From positions 1 to 32,166 of the forward strand of contig JALGYA010000005.1 of the NCBI GenBank assembly GCA_029824475.1: a DNA stretch of 32,166 nt. Direction: 5' to 3'. The first letter of the stretch is position 1; every line of letters begins with the position of its first letter. The stretch comes from Fimbriimonadia bacterium. GTDB lineage: Bacteria; Armatimonadota; Fimbriimonadia; Fimbriimonadales; Fimbriimonadaceae. Both the position numbers and the translations under genes were made by a program. Below are positions 31,739 to 32,166 of the stretch, one piece after another. The notes under the pieces were generated by a model, which was not told the origin of the DNA, ran no database searches, and worked only from the letters and a program-made list of their open reading frames with translations.

Positions 31739-31808
31739 GAGGACGACCAAATTGTCCCTGGTTAAATGGCCATCTGCAGGCGGCACAGGGCATGGGTTCG
31801 GGACGTAA

Positions 31809-32166
31809 ATGAGCACGGAATACAAGGTTGGCGGGAGGACATTTGTCCTCGACGAACGAAAAGCAGAGGAGGCGATAAATGCCAAAGCCGTAATCGGCGG
31901 ACGCGTCACGATGACGTTCAATCTGCTCCCGCTCAAGTATCCGTGGGCTTACGACCTGTACAAGACGATGAAGTCCAACCATTGGGAGCCAGAGGACATC
32001 CCGATGCAGAAGGACGTCGAGCAGTGGCGCAGCAAGGACGCGCTGACCGACATCGACCGCTGGATCATCCGCATGGCCGTGGGCTACTTCTCGGCGGCTG
32101 AGGGGATTGTTGGCGACAATATCATCCACGTGATCCGCGAGCTGGTGACAGCATCCGAGCTGAAGC
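31809..32166 (+). CDS. nrdB: Ribonucleotide reductase beta subunit, class I (5' part; runs off the window)
   Basis: Class I NrdB carries the diiron-type radical site that starts reduction of ribonucleotides by NrdA. The window holds the first 119 codons from ATG 31809, directly after a TAA of the upstream frame. The sequence has the typical opening PLKYPWAYDLYKTMKSNHW, EPEDIPMQKDVEQWRS, then DRWIIRMAVGYFSAAEGIVGDNI, where the first metal ligands lie (Glu in PEDIPMQKD-W region and FSAAE). The frame continues past the window edge. No nrdA is seen upstream; it may follow downstream. Confidence 0.93.
   Translation, partial: MSTEYKVGGRTFVLDERKAEEAINAKAVIGGRVTMTFNLLPLKYPWAYDLYKTMKSNHWEPEDIPMQKDVEQWRSKDALTDIDRWIIRMAVGYFSAAEGIVGDNIIHVIRELVTASELK

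Larger units (their letters stand above)
31407..31808 (+). other. Longest gene-free stretch of the window, upstream of nrdB
   Basis: This 402-bp stretch is the only gap over 300 bp. It holds an 8-bp hairpin after the GMC gene (31446-31470), a second hairpin (CGTCCA 31494-31499 with TGGACG 31507-31512) and a TATACT box at 31733. An open frame of 75 codons (31581-31808) ends with TAA directly before the nrdB ATG, but its composition is not protein-like. I looked for NrdR boxes, a cobalamin riboswitch and tRNA and saw none. Confidence 0.5.

Noticed and set aside
31581-31808. 75-codon frame ending directly before nrdB
   Set aside because: Composition is low-complexity and Arg/Gly/Ser-rich, there is no ribosome site, and the putative nrdB -10 box lies inside it. 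The TAAATG junction alone is not enough to call a gene.
31407-31808. NrdR boxes or a cobalamin riboswitch before nrdB
   Set aside because: No paired ACACWATATMTTGTGT-like palindromes and no B12-box-like sequence were seen.

Overview
The window is about 32 kb of ordinary, densely packed bacterial chromosome with moderately high GC. It is not a plasmid, phage or island: I see no integrase, transposase, CRISPR array, rRNA or tRNA. The organism is a diderm. It carries lipid A acyltransferase and kinase genes (lpxL, lpxK), two heptosyltransferase-like genes, and a beta-barrel-type outer membrane protein ending in phenylalanine. The gene order does not look proteobacterial: dnaA is followed by a creatininase-family gene instead of dnaN, yvcK carries an N-terminal membrane anchor, and -10-like boxes sit right next to start codons. 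A lineage such as Armatimonadota/Fimbriimonadia would fit, but this is a guess from gene style, not a proven placement.

Layout, left to right. 1-554: 3' part of an unrecognised gene whose end overlaps the end of coaBC. 479-3887 (minus): operon of a four-helix membrane protein, yvcK, gmk and coaBC with overlapping ends. 3961-7586 (plus): mutS and purM. 7583-10087 (minus): thiamine pyrophosphokinase, a sodium:solute symporter and an FHA-domain protein, all overlapping. 10088-10274: dnaA control region with a perfect DnaA box lying across a perfect -10 hexamer. 10275-17831 (plus): dnaA, creatininase-family hydrolase, outer membrane protein, hflX, prmC, def, fmt and a membrane-anchored beta-propeller protein, i.e. 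replication initiation followed mostly by translation-related functions (ribosome rescue, release-factor methylation, N-formyl handling). 17837-21546 (minus): lpxK, lpxL and two glycosyltransferase family 9 genes, a lipid A/core cluster. 21612-22925 (plus): mtaB, tRNA methylthiotransferase. 22922-24706 (minus): secreted transglutaminase-like protein. 24766-26268 (minus): ALDH7-type aldehyde dehydrogenase. 26336-28186 (plus): secreted LamG plus purple-acid-phosphatase-like metallophosphoesterase. 28269-31406 (plus): two tandem GMC flavoprotein oxidoreductases. 31407-31808: the only long gene-free stretch. 31809-end: start of nrdB.

The points most worth a second look are: (1) the second GMC paralogue has lost both active-site residues that the first retains; (2) def, mtaB and the phosphatase gene each have a -10-like hexamer followed by CG and ending exactly 8 nt before the ATG, which suggests leaderless transcripts; (3) the DnaA box covers the dnaA promoter; (4) the thiamine pyrophosphokinase gene is coupled to an SSS-family transporter, a candidate thiamine or precursor importer; and (5) every convergent gene pair overlaps or nearly abuts, leaving no room for a conventional terminator. 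I found no clear, entirely new defence or mobile system here.
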